A stretch of DNA of 64,000 nt. Origin: Viola odorata. Its lineage: Eukaryota > Streptophyta > Magnoliopsida > Malpighiales > Violaceae. Position 1 is the first letter of the stretch. Each line of letters opens with the position of its first letter. Below, piece after piece: positions 34,830-48,291 of this stretch. The DNA is taken from assembly GCA_963691705.1 (NCBI GenBank), contig OY829539.1:11658501-11722500 (forward strand), read 5' to 3'. The translations under genes were made by a program, and so were the position numbers. The notes below the pieces were generated by a model, which worked only from the letters and a program-made list of their open reading frames with translations, was not told the origin of the DNA and did no database searches.

Positions 34830-37800
34830 CTAAGCAAGTGTTTTAAACTCTAATTCAGTAGATGATTGAGCTACTACTCCTCGTTTCTTACTTCTCCAAA
34901 TTATGAGATTGCCTCCTAGAAAAGTGTAATAACCTATAGTAAACCTTTTGTCTATCGAACACCAAATATAATCTGCATTTGTGTATCCTTCTACAATGAA
35001 TTCTTTGCCTTTCTTGTACAAAATCCCTTTGCCTGGACTCCCTTCCAAGTAGTATAGTACCCTATAAGCTGTATGTAAGTAGGGTTCCCTCAGGTCATGC
35101 ATAAACTGACTTATAATGCTTACTGAGTAAGCTATGTCAGGCCTGGTATGAGAAATAGATCAATTTTCCTACCATTTGTTGATACATCTTCTTGTCAATA
35201 ACTAGTTCCTCCTTAGTTTCTCCTAATTTATGATTGGCTTCTATAGCTGTAGCTGCTGATTTACACCCATGTTTCCCTGTCTCCTTGAGTAAGGCAATGA
35301 CATACTTCTGTTGAGAAATGAAGGTTCCTTCGGATGAGTAAGCCACCTTAATACCAAGAAAGTATTTTAGTTTCCTTTGCTGTTTCAGCTCAAACTTTGT
35401 TACCAACTTCCTTTTTAATTCCTCTTTCTCATTTTTATCATTTTCTATCACTATTATGTCATCTACATACACAAGTAAGGCAGTAACACTTCTAGTGGCA
35501 GATTGCTTGATGAATAAGGTGTGATCTCATTGACTCTGTTTGAATCCAAACCCCTTCATGGCCTTGGAGAACCTCCTAAACCAAGCTCTTGGTGATTGCT
35601 TCAGGCCATATAGTGCTTTCCTCAATCTGCACACTTTATCCTTTTTCTTTTCATCAAAACCTGGTGGAATAGTCATATAGATCTCCTCCTTCGAGTCTCC
35701 ATAGAGGAAAGCATTTTTTACATCAAACTAGTGAAGGTTCTAACCAAACTGAGCTGCAAGTGCTAAAAGAATCTTTACTGTATTCATCTTTGCCACTAGG
35801 GCAAAGGTCTCCTGATAGTCTACTCCATATGACTGAGTGTATCCCTTTGCTACTAATCTGGCCTTGCACCTTTCTAGTGATCCATTTGCCATGTATTTAG
35901 ATTGACCGGTGAGTTTGGAGTACTTACAATGGTTTCTTCTTGAGGAGAGGGATTGGACTCCTGGCCTTATGTCAAATCAGGGATAGTTTTTTTATCTTGA
36001 GTAGACCTGCAAGAATCTGGATGCATTTGTATTTTTAGGACTTATTAAACATGGAATATTATATGTGTTTTTAGGAATTTGAGGCAGTTCAAGTGGTTGG
36101 AAAGACTGATTTTGTTCAAAGTGAGGTTGTTCCACCTAGGATAGTTCTTTTCGGAAGAAAGTGGGTGCTTTCTGAGAAGGTGATATCTATATAAATGGTT
36201 ACTTTTCTAGTGGTTGGATCATAACACTTATACCCTTTTTTATTGGAGGAATAGCCCAGAAACACACATCTGACTACTCTGGGTTCTAACTTACTTCTAA
36301 GAGGCTGATGGATATGAACATATGTAGTGCACCTAAACACTTTAGGAGTAAGACCATTCCCAGTCCTGAAATTAGGATATAAAGTGTTTAGAACGGACAC
36401 AGGGCTTTTGTTTACTAGAACAAGAGATGGTAAGCTGTTAATTAAGTGTGTAGTAGTAAGTATTACTTCTTCCCAATAAGACTTAGGTACATTCCCCTGA
36501 AATAATAAAGCTCTGGCTGAATAAAAAATATCTATTCTTTCTCTCAGCAATCCCTTTCTATTGAGGGGTATATACACAAGATGACTCATGAATAGTTCCT
36601 TGTGATTGAAAAACTGATGATAGGGTGTTGTTAAAGTAGTCTTTAGCATTGTCTATTCTAAAGTTCTTTATTCTTACCCCAAACTGGTTTTGAATCATGG
36701 AATGAAAAAAAGGTATAATGGCACTAACTTCAGTTTTTTGTTGAAGTAGGAAAACCCATGTGACTCTAGTGCAGTCATCAATAAGAGTTACAAACCAACG
36801 AGAACCAGAAATGTTTGGAATTATAGAGGGACCTCATATATTACTGTGAATTAATTAAAATGGTTGAGAACATCTTTTATTGCTGATAGGGAAAGGGACA
36901 CGTGTGCATTTTGTAACTTCATATACATCACACTAGAATAGTTCATTATCAATTCCTAAGAATAAATGAGGAAACATAATTCTCAAAACATTAAAAGAAG
37001 GATGACCTAGACATAGATGGTGTAACCAAATGGTTTCCTTATTTGAGAGACCCACTAAAGCTACAGAGGCTTTATTCTTGACTTCCTGAGTGATTGAGAG
37101 TTGATACATGCCATTCTTTTCCTCAGCATGTCCAATCCTCCTCCTCATTTTTCTATCATGAAAGATACATTGAGTTGGGAAGAAAGTAGCAAGGAAATTA
37201 GAATCTTTGGTAAATTTGTGAACAGATACGAGGTTGACTGAGAGTTTAGGTACATGAAGAACATTATTTAGAGTAATATTAGGTGTAATATGAATGTTAC
37301 CAGTTCTTGTAACAGTGGCTGGAGAGCTATCTGCAACCATGACTTTATTGTTACTTGGATGAGGTGTGTAGGTGAAAAAATGTTTAGATGTGTAGATCAT
37401 GTGGTGTGAGGCACCTGAATCTATCAACCAAGTATTCTCATAACATTGTGATTGAACATTTAAACATGCAGGGAATGAAGTTATACCTACTAGGTCTGAG
37501 GAGGAGGTTGTTGTCATTGAAGACGACTTCATGTCCAGTGATCCCAACTACTATCTTAACTTTTCCACTTCTTCTTGATCAAGTCCTGTGGTAGTTTCTT
37601 TTTCCATCCTAGCTTGGGGTCTTTGCCATCCCCCTATGTTTTCAGCCTCCCTATCAGATGTCTTAATCTGTAGTTTTCAGCATTCTTCTTTGGAGTGCCT
37701 AGTTTTTTTACAAAAAAGTTCACTAGAGGTTGTCTCTGTCCTTCTTCCACTAGCCTTCTCTCCCAACTGTTGTCAACTGATCCCCCTTTTCCTTATTATC

Positions 37801-37889
37801 CTAATTACCCCGCTTGTCGCTCATAGGTAACTGAGTCTTTGGTCCTGTTGCCAAAGCAAACTCATATTTTGTCTGAGAGTCTAGCATCA
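34830..37889 (-). pseudogene. Copia pol: protease, integrase, RT and RNase H, decayed
   Basis: Reading on the minus strand. Protease and pre-integrase lie at 36933-37547, with WLIDSGASHHM and LGHPSFNVL. An integrase C-terminal part lies at 36116-36649, with NRKGLLRERIDIFYSARALL, SYWEEVILTTTHLINSLPS and YPNFRTGNG. RT is in pieces: [14 protein letters not shown] at about 35580-35620, then MYVDDIIVI at the start of 35137-35472. RNase H lies at 34830-35102 (GYTNADYIWCSIDKRFTIGY, AQSSTELEFKTLA). Stops and frame changes occur between and within domains; the conserved integrase core is largely out of frame. No intact polyprotein remains. Confidence 0.88.
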
Positions 37890-37894
37890 CAACC

Positions 37895-39097
37895 TGTTAC
37901 TACCCGATTTTTGATTTTTCATCAAGGTATTTTCCGCATTTCTCATTATCAATTTTCTAAAATCACACTCCCATTTATTTTCCTCCATCTGATACTTATT
38001 TTCACGCTTCGTGCCATTTAAATTTTATTTTGTACATTTTTGCATTTTTATCACTTTTTCCGTTCGAACCCGTATCAGTTCCCGAGTCAAATTCTCGAAA
38101 CCAAGGGTCGAACAATTTCACTCATTAGCTACTTAGCTTTTATTATTATTGTAACTCGCACCATTTTATTGCATTTCACTCAATTTATATTTTTAGCATT
38201 TTCTTACGCTCAAACTTTTATTACTTACATGCGGATTTTTATCAAACTATATAGCGAACTTTCCGCCACTCACTGTGTACTAATAATTTTGTTTCATTTT
38301 GTTCTATATTCTAGCAACTTTGGTTGGATTTTTTAGCAAGATTTCTTGTACCGTAAGCTCGAACCAAAAATATTATGTTCGTATGGCATTAATGTGCATG
38401 TGCATTTCAAACCGCCTTACTGTGCCACCCTTGCTCCTCACATTCAACTCGTCATCGGACGTCATCAAGGCCACCTTGATATTGCATGTTTAATTATTCT
38501 GCCCGTATTTAATCACTAAAATTAATTATTGCACTTCCAATAAGTCATTAAATATTTTTCTGTTTCTTGATTATCACTTTTCCTAAACTAATGATCTCGA
38601 CTTTGTAGGGCAAAATCATCGATGCCCTTCACAAGTACTCCTCATACCCTCGATCCAAAAGGGTAAAATCGCCCATACCCTTCTCAAGTAAATATTTCTC
38701 ACCCTTTTATTTCACGCTTTTTGCATATATATATTCGTATGCATAATATTTAAAATTATCAAATTTTAATTTATCCGTTGGCCATGATTATTAAATTAGG
38801 ACTTCTTATTTTTCAAGTATCTTCAAACACCTCTTTATCCGGTAACCTTTTTAGGATGTGACTCTGGTGCCTAACACCTTCCCGAGTCCATAATACGACC
38901 CCGAACCGTTGTTCCCGAGTTCAGACCTATTTTGCCTTAGTTTTTATTTTTTATGCCATGACAATAGGTTCCCTAAACCTAGAAATAAATTAGGGTGGCG
39001 ACTTCATATGCATTATGTGAGATGGGTCCGATTTCGTCTCACATCCAGTCCCAAACCCGCGTCGCATTAGGATCAAATCCAAAGAGGGGGTGCGACA
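37895..39097 (+). repeat. 5' LTR of element 2, with internal deletion
   Basis: TGTTACTACCCG...GGGTGCGACA, 1203 bp. Compared with the 3' LTR it jumps from GGCCACCT (38477) to TGCATGTTTAATTATT, missing about 0.95 kb that in the 3' LTR includes the TATA box at 46665. Confidence 0.9.
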
Positions 39098-39100
39098 ATT

Positions 39101-39120
39101 TGGCGACTTCGCTGGGGACC
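39101..39120 (+). other. Primer binding site of element 2 (tRNA-Arg type)
   Basis: TGGCGACTTCGCTGGGGACC begins three bases after the LTR end. Its reverse complement ends GTCGCCA, matching a plant tRNA-Arg 3' end pattern from memory; the exact isoacceptor is not established. Confidence 0.65.
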
Positions 39121-39639
39121 ATAGGGTCGAAGCCGGAATTTTTTGAGGTGTTTGTTTTTTTATTGTATTTATTTGCTTCGATAAATTACTTAATTTTTCT
39201 CGTATGATTTCTTTGGTACATAATTGCTATGATAAATTGTTGTATTATTACATGATTTTTTATTCGCTTTAATAAATTGGTTATACATGATTTGTTGCTA
39301 TGTGTTACTCGTTTTGATAAACTGTCATTGCATATGCATATATATCCATGCATAATCCCTATCACCGGGCATCACCAAATAGGATTAGGTCGGTAGTAGT
39401 GAAGTCCTGGGGCCCACGCTCTGGTAAGCTTTCACGAACCCACACTCGGACTTGAACCCCTAAATGGGTTGAGCACCCCGGATCCTTTTATGATTCGGTA
39501 AACGCTCTCGTATCCATTTACTGAGGGACCACTTTTATGGTATCGTCCGGAAGCCTTCCAGCAAGTTTAGAAATAGTTGGTGTCACCCCAGCATATGCAT
39601 CATATTAAAATGCGTATATCGTGACTGTGTTTCATGTTA

Positions 39640-40130
39640 CAACTAATTTCTCAAATTTTCCACATTTACAACTGATTTCTCAAATTTTCCACATTTCACA
39701 ATCGATTTCTCAAAATTTTCCACATTTTCCGCATGATTTCTCAAATTTTTCCACATTTGCAACTGTTTTCGCAATTTTTTTCCATGGTGGCAATTTTTCC
39801 ATGGTCACAAATTTTTCCAAAAATTTTCCATATCCAAATTTTTCCGCAATTTTTCCACGTGTGATAAAGTTTTTCGCAAATTTCCCACGTGTGCTAAATC
39901 TTTTTTTGCAATTTTTCCATGTGTGCAAATTTTCCGCAAATTGCTCCACGGGTACAACTTTTCCCGTAATTTTTCACATTGATAAAATTTTCCGAGAATT
40001 TATCCATGTATGCAAAAACAATTGCCACATTTTTTCCCATGCAAATTCTTTTGCGATTTTCCATGTTTATAATTTTGTCTCAATTATTTTCATAATTCTC
40101 CATGTTTATAATTTTTTATTATTACCATTA
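39640..40130 (+). repeat. Degenerate ~30-bp TTTTCCACA-rich repeats
   Basis: Many imperfect units of the type CAAATTTTTCCACATTTGCAA. The 194-residue frame at 39621-40205 is a translation of this (repeated FSNFPH-like peptides), not a supported gene. Confidence 0.65.
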
Positions 40131-42734
40131 TTATCCACGTTTCATTTTTCTGATTTATTAAACCATCATTCTGATTTTCAGCCTATTCTGGATGCTATTG
40201 ATTAGTTTTCTTTCTTACAGGGAACGAAGGCATGAAAAGGACTTCACCATAGTCGAGCCTACGACTATGAACAAGGGCGCTCCATGGGAGACAACCCACA
40301 TGAGCAAGGAAACTTATAGACTGGGGGGCAAGCAGTTTGAAGGATGATTAGAAGAAGGCTTCAGGGAGCATTAGAGGATAAACCCATTTTACCGGGGGGC
40401 AAGGCACAGGGAGCGGTAATTCACCACAAAAAGCTCATTTCGTCCATCTCCTTCAGATCATCGCTGAAGCAGGTGTAGAGGAACACTCCTCCTATCAACT
40501 CTTGAACAATTCCCCTCGGGAAATTTTACTATCAAGACATTATTGTCACCAAGTGCTCTTTGCAAACGGCTCCTCATCTGGGTGAATAAACATAACAATG
40601 ATGGATGTGTGTCCTCCAGGGACCCTAATCCACATACTTAATGCATTCTGACTCGGTGCTACAATGATATTCACCCTCATCTGGCCCTCGACTGCAAGTT
40701 CGAAGCTCAACCATGGTTAAATTTTTCATGCTTTGAATTTGGTCAACACCTCCATTCTCTGCAAACTCTGTCCATGCACATACACGATGATGGTCATGTG
40801 AAGATCAATCCCATAAATGGTGGACCTCTAAATGATGACTTTAAGGGTAGTTGCACTCATCCGTAATCCCTTGCCGCAAAAGCTGAAGTGTTGGGGTTTC
40901 CCTGCAAGGAAATAACTGATTAGATTCCCCAATGACCATCTGAATCTCCAGTTGACCAAGAATTCTCTTCCATCACCAAGAATGATGTTCAAGTCATGCT
41001 TCTTGAACAAGTCATCAAGTCATCAATTGGTCATCCCCCAGCACAGAGGATGTCTCCTCGTCTAGAACAGTCAAGAAACGAAAAGGGAAAGATTTCAAAA
41101 TGGTTCTTCATTCGCTACAATGAGCTGATCTCTTTGCAGACCACCACATTCTACAAACAACCAATCTCTAGTTTCATTTCGAGTTTGTCTTTCCCTAGTG
41201 ATTTGATCAACTCCAGAAGCGATTCAATTATTTCTAAGGACATCTGAGTGAGTATTCGTATCCAAATAGAGATGAATATGCAACGCGTCTGATTGGACAT
41301 GCACTTACTTTCGGTGAGGAATTCAAGTGGAGCCTTTATGACATCAACATCCAAATAAGTCACAGCATCCAAGACATTTGAGTGGGCATTAGCGAAGCGT
41401 CAGGGAGCCTTGACGTCCAAGAATCTGAATCATACTTGGAGTACCTGTATAAAGCCTTTCTAGAAAAGGGTGAGTCTAAAACCTATTGATTGCATTGCTC
41501 CTTTCCTTGAATCACCCTTCAGTCCTACCCATTGTTTCCCTTTATTTTTGCAGGAACTCGAATTATACCATGGTTACTTGCATAATGCTCACCGAGATAA
41601 AGGAATCCTCCTCTTATCAACTCTTGAATGACCATCCCGTGTGCCCTTACAGCCCTACCGCGGGCATCAGGGAGTCCATTATGCATTCTACACTGGGGCA
41701 ACCTTTTGGGAAACATCCCACTTTCATCCATTGTGGCGGCTCAATTCCCCCCACTTTCATCTATGTTATGCGGTAGGATAAACCCCTATTCTCATCCATT
41801 GCGACGACCGCGCTCTATTGTCCTCTTTACATTCCTCCATCCGCGTTTCTAATTTTACGTTGTCACCACCCCGGTCTCAATCTACATGCCTATATGAACA
41901 TTCCGGTGGGCATCAACGTCAGAGTTAGGTTTACATTCATATTTCCACAGCAGTGCTTTGCGCCGACCTCAGCACTTTTGCTGCACACATTTAGAGAAGT
42001 CCACTTACCTCTCTACCTATTTAAATTTCGTATGAACATTATGTATTCATTCTCGCATTGGGGGCAATTCTTTAAAGTGCTCATAAAAAATCATGAGTGG
42101 TCGCGTCCTCACGTTCTGTCTTTAAAAATTGTTAAAATTTGTTAAGCTTTGTAATTGTGAATATTTTTCAATAAAAATCCACACTGCCCTCGACTTTTTT
42201 CAAACCTTCCGTAGATTGAGCATGTTCAACATGTTAATGTATCATGGATAACTTGTGCATCCATTTGAAATTATATGACATGCATGATCTCGCCTGCTAG
42301 TTCTTATATCTGCAGCATGCTTAGATGTAAGCAATCACAAACACATCCCTGTGAGAATTTTGGGCCTCCATGCCTTATTTCTTTCATGTGTGCAAATGCC
42401 AAACTAAGTGCTAGTTGGATTTGCATAATATCCAGGGTACATGCACCATTAGACATGGGATAGCAGTAAAATGACATTGGACTTTGCTCTTTCTTCCATT
42501 TTTATTTTTTTTAAGACAATGAGCAGTGCTTGACTGAGATGGCTAACTAGAGGTAGGGTGCACATCGAACTTGGCTCGCACAAGAAGGGATGCAAAATCT
42601 CTAAGGATTGTTGATGGCTAACGCTAGAAGAAGGCTGAACAAAAACAAGAGATGAAGGCCTCGGCCTTAAACCAAAACTGAGGAAGGCCAGCATGAAAAT
42701 TGTACTTGCTTTGCTTATTGATGTGCTTTATGTT

Positions 42735-42930
42735 CGAATTAAAAAAAAAAAAAAAAAGAGAAAAAAGAAAAATAAAGGAAGGAAAAAAGAAAAAGAAAAA
42801 GAAGAAAAAAGAAGAAAAAAGAGGAAAAATGAAAAATGTTCAAAGAAACCAAAGCAAAAGCAAGTGCAAAAGGGGCCCCAAGGTCAGCTCTTAAAAAATA
42901 AAAATTAAAAAAAAAAAAACTCCATCGAAA
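42735..42930 (+). repeat. A/G-rich low-complexity tract
   Basis: Nearly pure A/G run. Lys/Glu-only frames on the plus strand and Phe-only frames on the minus strand are artefacts. It corresponds in position to the purine tract at 1-40 of element 1. Confidence 0.85.
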
Positions 42931-42939
42931 AATCACCCC

Positions 42940-43170
42940 CGTGAATATTCAAAAACTTGGGCACAGTGCCCTCAAAGCAATCAGGAAGGGGCATCCTCAA
43001 TGAAGATTAAAGAACTAGAGCGCCTTGTCCTCAGAAAGATCAAGAAGAAAAGCATCTCTAGTAAGGATTCAAGAATCTAGGCGCCACATCCTCAAAGTGA
43101 TCGAGGGAAGAAGCATCCCCAATGAAGACTGAAGAACTTGTGCACTTTGCCCTCACCACGGCCAATCAAT
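42940..43170 (+). repeat. ~60-bp degenerate tandem repeat, 3-4 copies
   Basis: Units contain AGCATCCCCAATGAAGA and GCGCCTTGTCCTCA-like strings. It corresponds to the array at 110-375 of element 1. Confidence 0.6.
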
Positions 43171-43974
43171 AGGCCCTATTCATTGAGAAAAATATTCACT
43201 TCTCCTCCCTAGCAAAGTCCTTTCGATTATATGAATGCCCATGCATGTGCATCTTCATCTGAAGTTTATTCACTTGTATTGACATTGCAAATCTGACATT
43301 GTGCTATGTTTGTTGCATTTTTATGAGCGTAAACACGTAGCCTTGTTTCTGAGTGTGAGCGCAAACACCAATATCTGGTGAGGATTGCTTACGTCTACAT
43401 GTTGTGGGAAAGTCTTGTCCTTGAGGTCGTTATCTCCTGGGCAAGATGCAGATGCTTTTCTAGGCTTATATCAAGCATGCTTATATGATAGAAACTGGAC
43501 TACTGGTTATCCAGAAATGCATAAATTTGTTGAACTTTCTCTTGATAAGGAAGTGGTTTTCATCTTAACAAAATGTTGGGGGAAAACCTTAGGGTAGTGT
43601 GGGAATACTTCCATATGCAACATACATGATTTGATCTTATTATTTTCTCATTTATCGATTGCTTTCTCTTTTTCCATACATGTTGCTACTTCGTGCTTGT
43701 GTCCTCCTTATTTGCAGGATACAAATATGCGTCAGTGGAATCTCACACAGTGGAATCTCCGCCAACAAACCGCCAACCTAACCGAATGGAGTACGTCACC
43801 ACTCCCCATCAATTTCACGCGGCGGATCACGTTCCTCCACTATCCTCAGCATCCGAATGGAGTACGTTACCACTCCATAATAAATTTCGTGTGGCTGTCC
43901 ATCATCCCCACCATCCAACAAACATCCGAATGGACCAATCAACCTTATGCGGCGGTCCACACTCCCATCATCAG

Positions 43975-45260
43975 CAGTTTTCATTTCAATTTTCTGCATC
44001 AACATCCGATGGGCAGCAGCGTCCAGAATGATTTAAGCCGACATCCGATGGGCAGCAGCGTCCGGAAGGATCTCGCATCAACCTCCCAGTGGGCGCAGCA
44101 TCGTCCAAGTAGAGTTTTCATTTCAATTTTCAACATCCGATTGGCAGCAGCGTCCGGAAGGATCTCGCACCAACCTCCTAGTGGGCAGCAACGTCCGAGT
44201 GGAGTTTCTTCATTTCAATTTTCTGCATCAACATCCGATGGGCATCAGCGTCCAGAAGGATTTAAGCCGACATCCAACGGGCAGCAGCGTCCGGAAGGAT
44301 CTCGCACCAACCTCCCAATGGGCAGCAGCGTCCGAGTGGAGTTTTCATTTCAATTTTCAACATCCGATGAGTAGCAGCGTCCAGAAGGATTTAAGCCGAC
44401 ATCCGACGGGCAGCAACATCCGGAAGGTTCTCACACCAACCTCCAAGTGGGCAGCAGCGTCCGAGTGAAGTTTTCATTTCAATTTTCAACATCCGATGGG
44501 CAGCAGCGTCCAGAAGGATTTAAGCCGACATCCGACGGGCAGCAACATCCGGAAGGTTCTCGCACCAACCTCCCAGTGGGCAGCAACGTCCGAGTGGAGT
44601 TTTCATTTCAATTTTCAACATCCGATGGGCAGCAGCGTCCAGAAGGATTTAAGCCGACATCTGACGGGCAGCAGCGTCCGAAAGGTTCTCGCACCAATCT
44701 CCCAGTGGGCAGCAGCGTCCGAGTGGAGTTTTCATTTCAATTTTCAACATCTGATGGGCAGCAGCGTCCAGAAGGATTTAAGCCGACATCCGAAGGGCAA
44801 CAGCGTCCGGAAGGATCTCGCACCAATCTCCCAGTAGGCAGCAACGTCCAAGTGGAGTTTTCATTTCAATTTTCAACATCCGATGGGCAGCAGCGTCCAG
44901 AAGGATTTAAGCTGACATCCAATGGGCAGCAGCATCCGGAAGGATCTCGCACCAACCTCCCAGTGGGCAGCAACGTCCGAGTGGAGTTTTCATTTCAATT
45001 TTCAACATCCGATGGGCAGCAGAGTCTAGAAGGATTTAAGCCGACATCCAACGGGCAGCAGCATCCGGAAGGATCTCGCGTCAATCTCCCAGTGGGCAGC
45101 AGCGTCCGAGTGGAGTTTCTTCATTTCAATTTTCTGCATCAACATCCGATGGGCAGCAGTGTCCAGAAGGATTTAAGCCGACGTCCAACGGGCAGCAGCG
45201 TCCGGAAGGATCTCGCATCAATCTCCCAGTGGGCAGCAGCATCCGAGTGGTGTTTCCATT
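43975..45260 (+). repeat. 129-bp higher-order tandem repeat, about 9-10 copies
   Basis: The period is 129 bp (for example TTTTCATTTCAATTTTCAAC at 44471, 44600 and 44729). Each period contains three related monomers of about 39, 41 and 49 bp, all starting GGGCAGCAGCGTCC. Because 129 is 43 codons, frames of up to 297 residues run through the array; they end where it ends and are not genes. Confidence 0.9.
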
Positions 45261-45669
45261 GCAATTTCCGCATCAATATCGTAGGGGGAAACAACGCCCA
45301 AGTGAAGTTCACATCAACTTTATTTACTTTTCCTGCATGAAATTCCCCTCCTCCCAAAGCGACTTTATTTTCCTGCATGTTTTATTTTCTTGCATGAAAT
45401 TCACCTTCTCCGAGAGCGACTTTAGTACATGCGTCTTTTGAATGTTGTAAGCGGTTTGTCCCCACAACATGCGCGGTTTGTCCCCATAACATGTGTCTTT
45501 AAGGTCGTGTAAGCATTTCGTCCTCACACACTTTACTTTCCGCACTTTACGTTACTTTTCGCAAATTACTTTTTTTCTGCATTCACATTCCTTTGACTTG
45601 CGTTAAAATTTATGCACTGCATCCTTTTAAAATTTCCAACATATCATTCTGAAATTTACTTTTCCGCAC

Positions 45670-45885
45670 AAGGTATGGACTGCGAGTGCTACCCTCGCCC
45701 TGCCTGATTTACTTTTCTGCACGAAGGTATGGACTGCGAGTGCTACCCTCGCCCTGCCTGATTTACTTTTCTGCACCAAGGTATGGACTGCGAGTGCTAC
45801 CCTCACCCTACCTGATTTACTTTTCCGCGCGAAGGTATGGACTGCGAGTGCTACCCTCGCCCTACCTGATTTACATTTTACCCCA
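45670..45885 (+). repeat. 54-bp tandem repeat, 4 copies
   Basis: Units start AAGGTATGGACTGCGAGTGC and end GATTTACTTTTCTGCACG, with a few substitutions. Located between the 129-bp array and the polypurine tract. Confidence 0.88.
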
Positions 45886-46664
45886 CTATCAGGGAAGTCG
45901 TCATTTACATTTCTGCCGATTTACTTTTCATCCCAAATGTCATTTACATTTCTATATCCATTTTTCATCCCAGGGAAGTCTGCGTTTACATTTTGCGCTC
46001 ATCAACAATCTCGATTACATCGGATTTTTGATAAGACAGTAAAGAGGGGGCAACTATTGCTACCCAATTTTTGATTTTTCATCAAGGTATTTTTCCGCAT
46101 TTCTCATTATCAATTTTCTAAAATGACACTCCTGTTTATTTTCCTCCATCTGATGCTTATTTTCACGCTTCGTGTCATTTAAATTTTATTTTGTACTTTT
46201 TTGCATTTTTATCACTTTTTCCGTTCGAACCCGTATCGGTTCCCGAGTCAAATTCTCGAAACCAAGGGTCGAACAATTTCACTCATTAGCTACTTAGCTT
46301 TTATTATTATTTTAACTCGCACAATTTTATTGCATTTCACTCAATTTATATTTTTAGCATTTTCTTACGCTCAAACTTTTATTACTTACATGCGGATTTT
46401 TATCAAACTATATAGCGAACTTTCCGCCACTCACTGTGTACTAATAATTTTGTTTCATTTTGTTCTATATTCTAGCAACTTTGATTGGAGTTTTTAGCTA
46501 AATTTCTTGTACCGTAAGCTTGAACCAAAAATATTATGCTCGTATGGCATTAATGTGCATGTGCATTTCAAACCGCCTTACTGTGCCACACTTGCTCCTC
46601 ATGTTCAACTCGTCATCGGACATCATCAAGGCCACCTCATCCATTCCTCCACCGCCTCAATCTC

Positions 46665-46674
46665 CTATAAATAG
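46665..46674 (+). promoter_or_regulatory. TATA box in the 3' LTR of element 2
   Basis: CTATAAATAG followed by GCGAAGCC. It lies in the segment deleted from the 5' LTR, so the copy that would drive the element's own transcript has lost it. Confidence 0.55.
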
Positions 46675-47850
46675 CGAAGCCATAAGCGTGAACCGGGGGG
46701 GACGACGGTTTTTTTCACTCTCTCGGCGAAGGCAAGGCTGCCTCCGTTACTGTCGTCGCTTAGCTGCTGCTATCATTGCCAGAGCTGCTGCTGTCATCAC
46801 CGGAGCTGCGGTCCACTACTGTTACTGTTTGGCGTCGAGAGGAAGAAGAGATTCGCAGCTGTCTTCGCCGGAGCTACTATTTCTGTGACGCCGCTTCTGT
46901 GCCCACCGGTGCTGCTGCTTCGCTCGGTGCTGGTCTACTGCCTCTGGTTCAAAGCAAAGAAGAAGAAGAACAGTAGGGGGAAGGGATGTTTGGTGTCAAG
47001 AGGAAGAAGAGAAAGCTGGGCTGCTGCACTGCCGTTACCTCCGCTGCTGCTCTTTTGTTGTCGCTGTCATCACCGCTGCTCGACGCCGCTGCTGTTCGGT
47101 TGCTGCTCTGCCACCGCCGCTACTTGGTTGCTGCCCCGTTGCCGCCGTTGTAGATGCTCGACGCCGCCGCTGCTTGCTGTCCCGTTTGTTCAAGGAAGAA
47201 GACGACGTTGAAGTGGAGAAGAAAGGATGAAACGGGCTTGGGCTTGTCCTTCATTTTTAATTAATTAGAATGAAAGAAAATAGAAGGGGTTGGTCCCAAC
47301 TAGTGGGCCTAGTCCAATTTTTTTCGATCCATCGCATTTATTTTTCGTAACGGATTTTTTTGTATGCCTGTACTATTTATTTATTTTCGCACTTGTACTG
47401 TTCATTTATTTTCGTATGTTTGCATACTTAATTATTTTTGTATGCTTGCATGTTTAATTATTTATTTTTGTATGTTTTTGTATGTTTAATTTTTCCGCTT
47501 GTGTTTAAATCGTCAAATTAATCGTGTTGCTTGCATGGCGACTGATTACATGCTCGTATTATTTAATCACTCGTGTTTGCATGATGTTGCATGTTTAATT
47601 ATTCCGCCCGTATTTAATCAGTAAAATTAATTATTGCACTTGCAATAAGTCATTAAATATTTATCTGTTTCTTGATTATCACTTTTCCTAAACTAATGAT
47701 CTCGACTTTGTAGGGCAAAACCATCGATGCCCTTCACAAGTACGCCTCATACCCTTGATCCAAAAGGGTAAAATCGCCCATACCCTTCTCAAGTAAATAT
47801 TTCTCACCCTTTTATTTCACACTTTTTGCATATATATATATATATATATA

Positions 47851-47915
47851 AAATCCCATATACGTGGGATATCACAGTTTCTCAGAAGCCCTAGAAGAAG
47901 CAAGAGCCCAATTAG

Positions 47916-47952
<37 letters not shown>

Positions 47953-48255
47953 TATATGGGCTACTGTTTAGGTAAGGGGAACTAAGGAACTATTTGGGAA
48001 TGGAAACTAGAGAGAGAATTTAGAGAGACATAGGTTGAATGAAATTGCTCTTGTTGTATTATATTTCTTGCTCGTTCTGTCATATAACCCTAAACCCTAA
48101 ACCCTAAAACATTTATTAATAGTGAAGGATGATTCTTCTTGCACTTGTTCTGTCATATAACTAACTTCTGTTTCAACTACTTCCTTTCTTTGGCAGGATA
48201 TAATTATTGTAACTTTACTTTTCTTTAATAATTATAGCTTTCCTTTCTTTTCTTT

Positions 48256-48291
<36 letters not shown>

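Noticed and set aside
44447..45340. 297-residue open frame
   Set aside because: It runs through the 129-bp tandem repeat, whose period is a multiple of three; composition and length follow from the repeat.
46690..47220. Possible captured host gene in the 3' LTR (Leu/Arg/Pro-rich frames)
   Set aside because: GC-rich low-complexity CTGCTG/CCGCCG repeats with no recognisable domain in any frame.
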